Positions 1 to 7,721 of a DNA stretch of 64,000 nucleotides are shown here, in pieces. The translations under genes and the position numbers were made by a program. The DNA comes from an uncultured Bacteroidota bacterium (lineage in GTDB: Bacteria; Bacteroidota; Bacteroidia; Bacteroidales; P3). The notes beneath the pieces are model-generated. The model did not search any database. It had not been told where the DNA came from and saw only the letters and a program-made list of their open reading frames with translations. Location of the stretch: the NCBI GenBank assembly GCA_902776365.1, contig CACYPU010000002.1, forward strand, positions 257,180-321,179. Direction: 5' to 3'. Position 1 is the first letter of the stretch. Each line of letters opens with the position of its first letter.

Positions 1-672
1 TATGCCACACATGTGAGGATGCGCTCTTCGGCCAATGCCAACACCACGGCCAATGTCATAGCCATGCCGTCATACGGCTCCGAAATCAGAATCCCCCATC
101 CCGACCAGTCCACTTCCGACGGCAACAACACATTCTACTATGCCTATTACGACTCCGTGGACTCCTACGGTAACAAGAGAACCTACGAAGGCTATGTGGC
201 GTCGGACTTCCTGATGTCCAGGGACGATTTCCTCTACCTCAACAGCATCCTGGGCAACGCGAACGCCGTGAACCTCATTGGCCGCGGTTCCAACGCCAAA
301 GGCTGCGGCGAGGCACGCTACAAGAGGGCACTCCTCACCTATTTCAAGAGGAACAACTACGTCGGCAACCTCAGCGACAGCGACATCAGACAGTTGGGTC
401 TCGACCCCTCTGATGTCCAGCGCTGGCAAGTCTCCTGCCGCTATCCGGAATCCAGCACCAACTACGTCTATCACGGTGATCCCAACAACGGAGAGATAGA
501 GTTCGCCGTCATCATCCAGAACACCTATTCCGGCGACCGGAAGTTGCTCTGCTTCGACTTCGACTCCTACGGCAACGTCTCCTTCTCCCACTCCGAGGAC
601 ATCTACACCAGCGGCTATCTGTATAGTGTCTACCGATATGGCAATTCAGTTCAAGTATATTATGAACAATAA
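1..672 (+). CDS. SH3b-domain protein, C-terminal part (cut by window edge)
   Basis: The reading frame is open from base 1, so the gene begins outside the window. The visible N-terminal part (THVRMRSSANANTTANVIAM, later EGYVASDFL) has the layout of a bacterial SH3 domain: an LNVRSGPS-like strand, then a GYVxSxYL end. SH3b domains usually bind peptidoglycan or peptides in the periplasm. The remaining 130 or so residues are rich in Tyr, Ser and Asn and I do not recognise them. An L,D-transpeptidase gene follows after 6 nt, which suggests a shared transcript and a cell-wall context. The function beyond wall binding is unknown. Confidence 0.6.
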   Translation, partial: YATHVRMRSSANANTTANVIAMPSYGSEIRIPHPDQSTSDGNNTFYYAYYDSVDSYGNKRTYEGYVASDFLMSRDDFLYLNSILGNANAVNLIGRGSNAKGCGEARYKRALLTYFKRNNYVGNLSDSDIRQLGLDPSDVQRWQVSCRYPESSTNYVYHGDPNNGEIEFAVIIQNTYSGDRKLLCFDFDSYGNVSFSHSEDIYTSGYLYSVYRYGNSVQVYYEQ

Positions 673-678
673 AAGATT

Positions 679-1323
679 ATGAAAACAAGAAACAATAAAA
701 ACAAACTCCTCATCGTACTGGCGGTCATTGCGATAGCCGTCGTGGCATTCCTTATTTTCAGAAACAAGGGCAACGCGGAAGCCCCGGCGCCCGCAACGCC
801 GCCGCAGGACTCGGTCACCGACAGCGTCCAGGCCACGCAACCTGCGCTGCCGGCAGATACGGTGGAGGCCGCCTTCATCATCATCGACAAGCAGACGATG
901 ACGCTGCAGCTCTATGACGTCAGCGGAAAACGCCTGATGAACGTGGGTGTCGCCTGCGGCCGCAACTTCGGCAACAAGCTGTGCACGGGTGACATGCGCA
1001 CGCCCGAGGGTGTCTTCACCATCGAGGCCATCCAGGATGCCTCCACGTGGACCCACGACTTCAAGGACGGCAAGGGCGAAATCCCCGGAGCCTACGGCCA
1101 TTGGTTCATCCGCCTTCGCTGCCCCGGCCACAACGGCATCGGCATCCACGGCACCCACGACCCCACCTCCATCGGCAAGCGCTGCACCGAAGGATGCATC
1201 CGCCTGAAAAACGAGAACCTCGACAAGCTGAAGCCGATGGTCCGTCCCGGCATGGTCGTCATCATCCTCCCCTCCAACCGCGACGTCACGGTGAACGACT
1301 CGGTGCTGAACCTCGCAAAATAA
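679..1323 (+). CDS. L,D-transpeptidase (YkuD family), membrane-anchored
   Basis: The 214-residue protein has an N-terminal membrane segment (about residues 9-27), a Pro/Ala-rich linker and a YkuD catalytic domain. The active-site signature is clear: HGTHDPTSIGKRCTEGCIRL, with the His and the nucleophilic Cys of the HGT...GCIRL motif. The family cross-links or modifies peptidoglycan by attacking L,D bonds in the periplasm; some members anchor proteins to the wall. The start ATG lies 6 nt after the SH3b gene, so the two are probably co-transcribed. A strong terminator follows the stop. The exact acceptor cannot be told from sequence. Confidence 0.9.
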   Translation: MKTRNNKNKLLIVLAVIAIAVVAFLIFRNKGNAEAPAPATPPQDSVTDSVQATQPALPADTVEAAFIIIDKQTMTLQLYDVSGKRLMNVGVACGRNFGNKLCTGDMRTPEGVFTIEAIQDASTWTHDFKDGKGEIPGAYGHWFIRLRCPGHNGIGIHGTHDPTSIGKRCTEGCIRLKNENLDKLKPMVRPGMVVIILPSNRDVTVNDSVLNLAK

Positions 1324-1341
1324 TTACCACACTGAAAACCT

Positions 1342-1382
1342 AACACGCATTCCGCCAATTTTTTGGCGGAATGCGTGTTTTT
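1342..1382 (+). terminator. Rho-independent terminator after the L,D-transpeptidase
   Basis: A perfect 17-bp stem (1342-1358 with 1363-1379) encloses a TTTT loop and is followed by a short T run. It lies 18 nt after the transpeptidase stop and closes that transcript. Confidence 0.9.
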
Positions 1383-1428
1383 AGCATATCATATCTTTCT
1401 GTATTTCAATATCATATTATCACCTTGT

Positions 1429-1461
1429 CTTACTCCTCTCTTACTCCTCTCTTACTCCTCT
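1429..1461 (+). repeat. Three tandem copies of an 11-nt unit
   Basis: CTTACTCCTCT is repeated three times without change in the intergenic region before the DUF6266 gene. It resembles the GAGGAGT-type arrays found elsewhere in the window, read on the other strand. The rest of the 1383-1544 gap is AT-rich and shows no other feature I can name. Confidence 0.9.
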
Positions 1462-1544
1462 CCTAATAAAATTTTTCTTGAGTAAGCAATAATAAAGAGA
1501 AAATAACGTTAGAATAAATAAATAATCAATAAAAACATATTCTT

Positions 1545-2315
1545 ATGGCTAAGCAACAGTCTGGTATTCTGGGAGGTTACGTCGGAAAGGTGGGGACCGT
1601 GGTGGGGTATTTCTGGAACGGGAAGCCCTGCATGCGGGCCTACAAACGGCAGGTGAGGAACCCGCGCACGGCGGCGCAGATGGAGCACCGCAGGATGTTC
1701 AAGCAGGAGGTGCAGCTGGCGGCGAAGATGCGTTGGGCCGTGAACACGACGCTGCGCGATGCGGCACGCGAGGCCGGCATGACGGCCTACAACCTCTTCG
1801 TCAAGGTCAACCAGCCGGCCTTCGGCATAGCCGACGAGCGGCTGCTGGTGGACTACAGCGCGCTGATTCTCAGCATGGGCGACGTGGCGCAGGTGCAGCT
1901 CCAGGCGATGGAGTGGACGGCCGACAACGTGCTGAGCGTCAGGTTCGACCGCGGCCGGGGCAGCGGCTACGACCACGTGTACCTATATGTATATGTACCG
2001 GAACTGGGGACGGGCTTCCTGTCGGCGCCGGCCTACCGGCGCGACAAGCGCATAGCCCTCGCCTTGCCCGACGAGTATGCCGGCCACGACGCCCAGGTGT
2101 ACCTCATGGTGCAGTCGCCCGACGGACGCTGGAGCGACTCGCTCTACGCCGGCGAGATAGCGCTGAATAAGATTGTTGCAATGGAGGAAGAGGACCTTGA
2201 ATCTACGCCAGCAGCTCCGGATTTTGTCGCTTCTACAGCCTCGGTTCCCACAGCACAGGGTGTCTCCGCTGTAGGTGCTGAGAAATCCTCGATACCGAAG
2301 CGAGGACTGCCGTAA
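1545..2315 (+). CDS. DUF6266 family protein
   Basis: The N-terminus (MAKQQSGILGGYVGKVGTVV, then GYFWNGKPCMRAYKRQVRNPRT) carries the GILGGFxGKVGTVVGxxWxG and NPRTxAQ pattern of DUF6266, a Bacteroidota family of unknown function often found in several copies per genome. The protein has 256 residues. The middle contains beta-strand-like stretches and an odd YLYVYVPELG segment; the C-terminal 35 residues are of different composition and possibly unstructured. No signal peptide or membrane segment is evident. It lies alone between a terminator and a decayed toxin-antitoxin pair on the opposite strand. Confidence 0.75.
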   Translation: MAKQQSGILGGYVGKVGTVVGYFWNGKPCMRAYKRQVRNPRTAAQMEHRRMFKQEVQLAAKMRWAVNTTLRDAAREAGMTAYNLFVKVNQPAFGIADERLLVDYSALILSMGDVAQVQLQAMEWTADNVLSVRFDRGRGSGYDHVYLYVYVPELGTGFLSAPAYRRDKRIALALPDEYAGHDAQVYLMVQSPDGRWSDSLYAGEIALNKIVAMEEEDLESTPAAPDFVASTASVPTAQGVSAVGAEKSSIPKRGLP

Positions 2316-2321
2316 CTCTTG

Positions 2322-2689
2322 TTATATTTCGATGAGCATTTGTTCTATGGTGGCCTTGACCAGAGGAATGTCTTCCTTGATAGTAAGGAGAACCACCTCG
2401 GCATCGACTTAGAAATAGTGATGTGCTATCTTGTCTCTCATACGCATCATGCTACCCCATTGTAATTGTGGATAGCGTGGGAGTAATTCTCCGTCGGAGA
2501 CCTTGTCAAGATTCTTGACGGCCTCACCCATGGCTATCAGGTTCATGCACACAGCATCAAGTATCACCATGCCACTGGGAGTGCTGAGGATGTCATTGAT
2601 GTCGTTTATGTTCGCTGTGCGTTTGTCGATAGTGTCAACAAGCGTTTTTTTTGTTGCAAAGCATTGATGGCTAAATCCCGGTCAAACAT
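2322..2689 (-). pseudogene. hepT: HepT-like toxin RNase, broken by frameshift and stop
   Basis: Minus-strand reading gives MFDRDLAINALQQ, then an A8 tract where one extra A would continue into VDTIDKRTANINDINDILST and the rest of a HepT/DUF86 protein. The RX4HXY signature is kept (RDKIAHHY), but three codons after it a TAA stands where HepT proteins continue (HHYF-stop-VDAEVVLL); reading resumes in frame to a natural stop at 2322. HepT is the RNase toxin of the HepT/MntA system. Two independent lesions argue for a true pseudogene rather than one sequencing error. The start overlaps the mntA stop by 8 nt, the normal arrangement. Confidence 0.85.
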
Positions 2690-2975
2690 AGCAGCCCTCC
2701 TCGGTGATTCGTTTGCGAAGCATGGAATTCATATTATCTCTCATACGGACGATGTCTACTTTGCACCCCAGCAGCTTTTCAAGTTCGCATTGGAAGTTGT
2801 CCAGGGTGAACAAGGATAGTGCTTTCCCGATATAGAAAATATCTACATCGCTGTTCGTTGTCTGCTCTCCGCGAGCCGCGGAGCCAAACACGCCAATTTT
2901 GTCGACGCCATAACGGTCCATGGCATACGGCTTAAACTGTCCAAGAGTGTCTAATATCTCTTTCGTCGTCTTCAT
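2682..2975 (-). CDS. mntA: MntA-like nucleotidyltransferase antitoxin
   Basis: This 97-residue minimal nucleotidyltransferase carries the GSX10DXD motif (GS-AARGEQTTNS-DVD, about residues 31-45). MntA antitoxins transfer AMP to the tyrosine of the HepT RX4HXY motif and so neutralise the toxin. The reading frame is intact although the downstream hepT is broken, so the antitoxin has outlived its toxin here. A Bacteroidota-type promoter lies just upstream at 2995-3026. Confidence 0.85.
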   Translation of the reverse strand: MKTTKEILDTLGQFKPYAMDRYGVDKIGVFGSAARGEQTTNSDVDIFYIGKALSLFTLDNFQCELEKLLGCKVDIVRMRDNMNSMLRKRITEEGCYV

Positions 2976-2994
2976 TTCGGAATCATTTCAATTT

Positions 2995-3026
2995 GCAAAA
3001 ATACGAAAAAAAAATGAACTGGCAAA
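2995..3026 (-). promoter_or_regulatory. Promoter of mntA-hepT
   Basis: On the minus strand TTTG (3026-3023) is followed after 19 nt by TATTTTTGC (3003-2995), matching the Bacteroidota -33/-7 pattern. The mntA start is about 20 nt downstream. Confidence 0.7.
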
Positions 3027-3062
3027 AAAAAATGGTACGCAGGCATGGGAGTCTGCGTACCA
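3022..3062 (-). terminator. Terminator after pepD
   Basis: A 10-bp stem (TGGTACGCAG at 3033-3042 with its complement at 3053-3062) is followed, in minus-strand direction, by a run of T. It lies 21 nt after the pepD stop. The T run overlaps the -33 element of the mntA promoter. Confidence 0.8.
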
Positions 3063-3082
3063 ATTGGATAAATGCCGGTCGC

Positions 3083-4549
3083 TTATTTCTTCACCGGGAT
3101 GGCGGCGAGGGTAGCGAGGAGGTAGTCGTAGAACTTCTTGGCGCTGGGGATGTTGCAGCGCTCGTCGGGGCTGTGGGGGCTCTGGAGGGTGGGGCCGAAG
3201 GAGATCATCTCCATGTCGGGGTACTTGCCACCGAGGAGGCCGCACTCGAGGCCGGCGTGGATGGCCATGACGGCGGGTTCTTTCTTGTAGAGTTTCTTGT
3301 AGGTGGCCTTCATGGTCTTGAGGAGCTGGCTCTCCATGTTGGGCTTCCAGCCGGGGTAGGCGCCGCTGAGCTGGCAACGGCCGCCGGCGAGCTCGGCGAG
3401 GCAGACGAGGCGCTCGGCGAGGGCTTCCTTGGCGGTGTCGACGGAGGAGCGCAGGAGGGCGTAGACGACGAATTTCTTGCTGGCGGTGGTCTTGGCGATG
3501 GCCAGGTTCAGCGAGGTCTCCACGAGGCCTTCCATGTCTTTGCTCATGCGGATGACGCCGTTGGGGGCCACCATCATGAGGTTGATGATTTTCTGGGTGC
3601 CCTCGTTGTCGATGACGGTGGGGTTCATGCGCACCTTCTCGTATTTCATGAAGAAGTCGGGCTCGACGTTGGCGAGTTCTTTCTTAACCCATCCGGCCAC
3701 TTTGTCGAATTCCTTGAGGATGCAGTCCTCGTGTTCCTTGGGCATGGCGACGACGGCTTCGGCGTCGCGGGGGATGGCGTTGCGCATGTTGCCGCCCTCG
3801 AGGCTGATGAGGCGGATGCCGCATTCGGCCACCCAGCGGAGGTGGCGGAAGAGGAGCTTGTTGGCGTTGGCGCGGCCGGTGTTGATTTCCATGCCGGAGT
3901 GGCCGCCTTTGAGGCCGCCGATGGTGAGCTTGTAGGCCACCATGCCCTTGGGGGCTTTCTCGGTCTTGTAGGGGATGGAGAGGGCAGCGTCGATACCGCC
4001 GGCGCAGCCTACATAGAGCTCGCCCTCGGTCTCGGAGTCGAGGTTGAGGAGGTAGTCGCCGTGAAGCTCGCCTTTCTTGAGGCCGAAGGCGCCGGTCATG
4101 CCGGTCTCCTCGTCGGTGGTGATGAGGGCCTCCAGGGGGCCGTGCTTGACGGTCTTGCTGGCGAAGACAGCCATGATGGCGGCCACGCCCATGCCGTCGT
4201 CGGCGCCGAGGGTGGTGTCGCAGGCGTAGACCCAGTCGCCGACAATCTTGGTCTCGATGGGGTCTTTCTCGAAATTGTGTTTCTTGCCGGCACGGGCCTG
4301 GGGCACCATGTCCATGTGGGCCTGCAGCACCACGGGATGCACTTTCTCCATGCCCTTGGTGGCGGGCTTGCTGAGGATGACGTTGCCAACGGAGTCAACA
4401 CGGCAGGCTATCTTGTTCTTTTTGGCCCAGTCGACGAGGAATTTGCGCACTTTCTCTTCATGTTTCGAGGGACGGGGCTGACGGGTGAGGGAATAGAAAT
4501 TCTCCCACAACTCTTTGGGTTCAAGGTCTTTAATTGTTTTTGTTGCCAT
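3083..4549 (-). CDS. pepD: Aminoacyl-histidine dipeptidase (PepD, M20 family)
   Basis: The 488-residue enzyme has the dinuclear-zinc M20 ligands in order: QAHMDM (His, Asp), LGADDGMG (bridging Asp), TTDEETG (catalytic Glu pair), NLDSET (Asp) and a C-terminal SPHSPDE His. PepD cleaves Xaa-His dipeptides and other dipeptides in the cytoplasm. The start chosen is ATG at 4549 (MATKTIKDLEPKELWENFY), because the longer reading (26 more residues) runs through the promoter leader. It has its own promoter and terminator, so it is a single-gene unit. Confidence 0.93.
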   Translation of the reverse strand: MATKTIKDLEPKELWENFYSLTRQPRPSKHEEKVRKFLVDWAKKNKIACRVDSVGNVILSKPATKGMEKVHPVVLQAHMDMVPQARAGKKHNFEKDPIETKIVGDWVYACDTTLGADDGMGVAAIMAVFASKTVKHGPLEALITTDEETGMTGAFGLKKGELHGDYLLNLDSETEGELYVGCAGGIDAALSIPYKTEKAPKGMVAYKLTIGGLKGGHSGMEINTGRANANKLLFRHLRWVAECGIRLISLEGGNMRNAIPRDAEAVVAMPKEHEDCILKEFDKVAGWVKKELANVEPDFFMKYEKVRMNPTVIDNEGTQKIINLMMVAPNGVIRMSKDMEGLVETSLNLAIAKTTASKKFVVYALLRSSVDTAKEALAERLVCLAELAGGRCQLSGAYPGWKPNMESQLLKTMKATYKKLYKKEPAVMAIHAGLECGLLGGKYPDMEMISFGPTLQSPHSPDERCNIPSAKKFYDYLLATLAAIPVKK

Positions 4550-4595
4550 AGTTGTTTTTATTTTAGGTTGATTTTTTCTCCACAGGATTGAAAGT

Positions 4596-4628
4596 GCAAA
4601 GGTACGAATAAAAAATGTAAAGTGCAAA
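4596..4628 (-). promoter_or_regulatory. Promoter of pepD
   Basis: Minus-strand TTTG (4628-4625), 20-nt spacer, TACCTTTGC (4604-4596): a good Bacteroidota -33/-7 match 46 nt before the pepD ATG. Confidence 0.75.
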
Positions 4629-4643
4629 TTTTTTTTTTTTGAG

Positions 4644-4670
4644 GAGTTCAGGGAATTCCAGGAGTTCGAG
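4644..4670 (+). repeat. Three 9-nt units of the GAGTTCAGG type
   Basis: GAGTTCAGG, GAATTCCAG and GAGTTCGAG follow one another between the pepD promoter and the end of the T9SS gene. They are relatives of the larger GAGTGCA arrays in the window. Confidence 0.7.
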
Positions 4671-4671
4671 G

Positions 4672-5946
4672 TTAGTGTATGATGAGTTTTTTTGAGGCGG
4701 AGCCTTGGGGGGTGTGGAGGCGGAGGAGGTAGACGCCGGGGGCTAGCGTGCTGACGTCAATGGTGATTGTCTGATTGCGTGAATGCTTGAATGCTTGAGT
4801 GTAGACTTCGCGGCCCTCCAGGTCAAGAATCTGCAGCCACTTTTCGCCTTCCGTGTTCTCGAAGCACTCCACAGTGACGGTATTGGTGGCGGGATTGGGG
4901 GAGAGGGAGAAGAGCGGAGCGTGGAGGTCGGGGTTGTCGATGCCCACGGGGGCGGGGGCGTAGTAGAACATGCGGGCGTAGCTCCAGGGGCTCCAAAGGA
5001 GGGTGTCGAAGGGCGAGTCCATGTAGTTGCAGGCGCGCTGGAGACGTATGTAGTAGCGCCCTTCGGGGAGGCCCATGTGGGCCATGAGGCTGTCGGTGAG
5101 GTGGAAGGTGCTGTCGGTGAGGGTGTCGGAGAGGAAGATGAGCGTGGAGTCGGGGTAGGAGTGGATGGCGATGCGGTAGAGGTTGGTGTCGCCCTCCCAC
5201 CAAGCGAAGCGCACGCTGCCCTGCTGGCTCTCGACGATTTCGGGCCTCGAGGCCGGCGGACACGGCAAGCTGAGGATGGGAAAGATGCCGCCCCAGGTGT
5301 AGAACGCAAAACCACCGAGGGGGCCATATTCTTCGTATTCATAGTGAGAATAACCACCAGTCCCATTTGCGCATTCTGTCCTAAAAGTGCTGTCCTTATA
5401 ACATGAAAGTTCACGGAGGCTGAATGGTTGCTCTATGGCCGTTGTCTTGTAGAAAAAGGTGTCCGGGACAAGGACTGGATAATTGAATAGATAGATATGA
5501 CAGGGCGCTGTGGCGTTATATGTAGTGGTGTCCACACTCTCGTAAAACTTGTTACTCCATTGGTATTTATAAAACATTTTTTTGTGGTAGAAGTTATCGC
5601 TGCAATTAAGTGAGTCAATGGGTTGAGGATGTTCCCAGAAGTAAATAGGTTCCCAATAAAGACCCACCGTCAATTCGGCCGGCAAAGTTGAGTCCGATGT
5701 GATGGCGATACCATATACTTTAATGCTGCTACCGTCTTTACTGTGTACAATATTTTCTATGTAGTATTTATTATGAATATAATTGGGAGGATAACGAAAT
5801 GTTTTTAGGCCTGTGCTCCGGTTTTCCCCCAACAAAATATGTGAATTCGGGTAACAGAAACACGGATCCCTAAAGGGAATTGTATCCTGTGCTGACAGGA
5901 AGTTTGCCAGCAATAAACAAACTAATAAAAAGAGGTATTTTTTCAT
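4672..5946 (-). CDS. Secreted protein with type IX sorting domain
   Basis: The protein begins with a signal peptide (MKKYLFLLVCLLLANFLSAQ) and ends with a type A C-terminal sorting domain: SLSPNPATNTVTVE, LDLEGREVY, LAPGVYLLRL, KKLIIH. Such proteins cross the outer membrane through the type IX system and are attached to the surface or released. The roughly 320 residues between contain a fibronectin-like stretch (PPASRPEIVESQQGSVRFAW, later YYIRLQRAC), but no enzyme signature is recognisable. ATG at 5946 (MKK) is preferred over 5952. It is the last gene of a minus-strand run starting with GH20. Confidence 0.85.
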   Translation of the reverse strand: MKKYLFLLVCLLLANFLSAQDTIPFRDPCFCYPNSHILLGENRSTGLKTFRYPPNYIHNKYYIENIVHSKDGSSIKVYGIAITSDSTLPAELTVGLYWEPIYFWEHPQPIDSLNCSDNFYHKKMFYKYQWSNKFYESVDTTTYNATAPCHIYLFNYPVLVPDTFFYKTTAIEQPFSLRELSCYKDSTFRTECANGTGGYSHYEYEEYGPLGGFAFYTWGGIFPILSLPCPPASRPEIVESQQGSVRFAWWEGDTNLYRIAIHSYPDSTLIFLSDTLTDSTFHLTDSLMAHMGLPEGRYYIRLQRACNYMDSPFDTLLWSPWSYARMFYYAPAPVGIDNPDLHAPLFSLSPNPATNTVTVECFENTEGEKWLQILDLEGREVYTQAFKHSRNQTITIDVSTLAPGVYLLRLHTPQGSASKKLIIH

Positions 5947-5963
5947 AATCATAAGATTTTTTT

Positions 5964-6491
5964 TTACAGGTGGTTGAGGTCGAGGTAATCGATGATGGAG
6001 GTGAGGAGGTTGTCGAGTTCCTGGCGTTCCTTGGCGGCTTTGGCGGAGTGGTTGGGAGGCAGAGGGGAGTAGAGGGTGACAGGGGTGAGGGTCTGCTGGT
6101 AGGTGAGGCGTATGTCGTCGCGGAGCTGTAGGTCGGGGTTGTGGGGGTCGGCTTCGGCGGGAGGCTCGTTGAAGTCGCTGAGAATCTCCTTGACGGTGTC
6201 GCCGGTGTCTTCGCCACGGATGATGAGGACTTTCGACTGTGTGGGTGTTAGGTCGATCAGGTAGTAGTCGAGGTACTCCAGCCGGTTGTGGTAGATGTAG
6301 AGCGGGAGCGGCTGAGCGGCGGGAAGTGCGACGTCGTCGACGCGTGCGAGGGCGAGCCGATAGAGGTGGTTGAGGTCGTCGGCGAAGAGGTAGTTGGGGG
6401 TGTCGGTGCGGAAGAAGAGTATGGCGATGTTGTCGAGGAGCGGGCTCTCGTCGTCGAAGTCTTCGTCAAGGGTGAAGGTGTGTTTTTTCAT
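5964..6491 (-). CDS. Conserved hypothetical, possibly IPExxxVDY-like
   Basis: A 175-residue acidic protein with no signal peptide. The order of short blocks (LFADDLNHLYRLALARVDDV, PLYIYHNRLEYLDYYLIDL, KVLIIRGED) loosely recalls the Bacteroidota IPExxxVDY family, but the naming motif itself is not present, so this is only a suggestion. It lies 17 nt from the T9SS gene and 31 nt from the radical SAM gene, in the same minus-strand run. Confidence 0.5.
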   Translation of the reverse strand: MKKHTFTLDEDFDDESPLLDNIAILFFRTDTPNYLFADDLNHLYRLALARVDDVALPAAQPLPLYIYHNRLEYLDYYLIDLTPTQSKVLIIRGEDTGDTVKEILSDFNEPPAEADPHNPDLQLRDDIRLTYQQTLTPVTLYSPLPPNHSAKAAKERQELDNLLTSIIDYLDLNHL

Positions 6492-6521
6492 AGTTGATAG
6501 ATAAAAGTTAATAGATAATAG

Positions 6522-7460
6522 TTAGAGGGTTTCGAAGGGGTTTGTTTGGGTGAAGTTGGGGCGGTAGTTGTTTTCGGATTGGAGTTCTTGGAGCCAGCCG
6601 TTGAAGCCCAGCTCGTTGTAGAGGTTGGCGACGGTGGCGTATTCCTCTTCGGTGAGGGTGCGGTCGAGAGGGGAGGGGAGGCCGGGCCGTGGGGGGAAGT
6701 ATTGGGACATGAGGGAGAGGTGAAAGGTGAAAGGTGAAAGGTGAGAGGTGAGAGCGTGGAGGTGGTGGAGGACGTGGAGGGAGTTGTCGATGTGGCCGGG
6801 GAGGACGAGGTGGCGGACGATGAGTCCGCGGTAGGCGATGCCGTCGTCGTCGACCTTGAGGCCGCCGCCGACCTGGCGTATCATCTCCTGTAGGGCGGCG
6901 GTGGCGACTTCGGGGTAGTCGGGGGCGTGGCTGTAGAGGCGTGCGAGGTCGGGGTCCATGTATTTGAAGTCGGGGAGGTAGATGTCGACGAGGCCTTCGA
7001 GGGAGCGGAGGGTGTCGACGGATTCGTAGCCGCTGCTGTTGTAGACCACCGTGGGGTAGAGTCCGCGTTGGTGGATGGCCTCGAGGAGTTCGGGGATGTG
7101 GTCGGCATAGTGGGCGGCGGTGACGAGACCGAGGAGGGAAGGTGAATGGTGAGAGGTGAGAGGTGAGAGGTGAGAAACAATCTGGTCGGCGAGTTGGTCG
7201 ACGGAATATCTTTCACTTTTCACCTTTTTACCGCTGATTTGGTGGTTCTGGCAGTAGATACATTGGAGGTTGCAGTGGGCGAAGAAGACGTTGACGATGG
7301 GGTTGAGTGGGGGCTCCTCGCCGCGGTGGAGTACGACGGAGGCCACCTCGAGGTCGGAGGAGGCACCGCAGAAGCCGCGAGAGGCAGCATCACCCTCCTG
7401 GGGGAGGGGGCGTCGGTCAGCGCCGCATCTTCTGGGACATAATGTACAACCGCCAGTCAT
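6522..7460 (-). CDS. Radical SAM protein, PflA/YgaF-like activase family
   Basis: The protein has an N-terminal Cys-rich segment (CTLCPRRCGADR) and the radical SAM cluster motif CNLQCIYC followed by QNHQIS, as in the putative pyruvate-formate-lyase-activating family. The later VYNSSGYESVDTLRSLEG and PDFKYMDPDLA blocks fit the family. The start is taken at ATG 7460; a TTG two codons upstream is also possible. Two GGTGAAA/GGTGAGA arrays lie within the gene and are translated as HLSPLTSHHSP (after the cluster domain) and TSHLSPFTFHLS (near the C-terminus). The substrate is unknown. The closeness of hydE is suggestive but not proof of a joint role. Confidence 0.8.
   Translation of the reverse strand: MTGGCTLCPRRCGADRRPLPQEGDAASRGFCGASSDLEVASVVLHRGEEPPLNPIVNVFFAHCNLQCIYCQNHQISGKKVKSERYSVDQLADQIVSHLSPLTSHHSPSLLGLVTAAHYADHIPELLEAIHQRGLYPTVVYNSSGYESVDTLRSLEGLVDIYLPDFKYMDPDLARLYSHAPDYPEVATAALQEMIRQVGGGLKVDDDGIAYRGLIVRHLVLPGHIDNSLHVLHHLHALTSHLSPFTFHLSLMSQYFPPRPGLPSPLDRTLTEEEYATVANLYNELGFNGWLQELQSENNYRPNFTQTNPFETL
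6719..6753 (+). repeat. Five 7-nt units (GGTGAAA family) inside the radical SAM gene
   Basis: Three GGTGAAA and two GGTGAGA units follow directly on one another. On the coding (minus) strand they read TTTCACC/TCTCACC and encode part of TSHLSPFTFHLS. The total of 35 nt is not a multiple of three. Confidence 0.95.
7141..7175 (+). repeat. Five 7-nt units (GGTGAGA) inside the radical SAM gene
   Basis: GGTGAAT and four GGTGAGA units, the same family as 6719-6753 and in the same gene. The coding strand gives SHLSPLTSHHSP. Confidence 0.95.
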
Positions 7461-7487
7461 TTTCAATTTTCAATTTTCAATTTTAAA
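7460..7487 (+). repeat. Four 7-nt units (TTTTCAA) at a start codon
   Basis: TTTTCAA is repeated (last unit TTTTAAA) exactly up to the ATG of the radical SAM gene. It fills most of the gap to the small lipoprotein gene. Confidence 0.85.
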
Positions 7488-7494
7488 TTCGTCC

Positions 7495-7713
7495 TCATTC
7501 CCAGTCGCACACGGCATAGAATTGTTGTCCGGCCTGGAAGACCATGTTGGTGCAGGTGACGCCGCGGGCGTCGACCTCGTCGGCGGAGTAGGTGTAGGAG
7601 CTGCCGTCGTAGCCTTGGCAGACGCAGTTCTTGTGGCAGGCGGTGAGGAGAGCTAAGAGGGAAGAACTAAGAACTAAGAGGTTTCTTAATGATTTAAAGG
7701 ACTTTAGTTTCAT
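7495..7713 (-). CDS. Small cysteine-rich lipoprotein
   Basis: A 72-residue product with a lipobox (LLALLTAC) after a hydrophobic segment, so the mature lipoprotein starts at Cys26. The rest (HKNCVCQGYDGSSYTYSADE, then VTCTNM) has a CxC pair and one later Cys. The lipoprotein at 60493-60720 has the same build (LCYC...TPCNSM). The N-terminal hydrophobic part is encoded by AACTAAG-type heptamers. Function unknown. Confidence 0.7.
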   Translation of the reverse strand: MKLKSFKSLRNLLVLSSSLLALLTACHKNCVCQGYDGSSYTYSADEVDARGVTCTNMVFQAGQQFYAVCDWE

Positions 7714-7721
7714 ACTTTATT

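Noticed and set aside
2993-4591. A 532-residue open frame on the plus strand opposite pepD
   Set aside because: Antisense shadow; composition is Gly/Val/Glu/His-rich and the pepD frame has complete zinc ligands and its own promoter and terminator.
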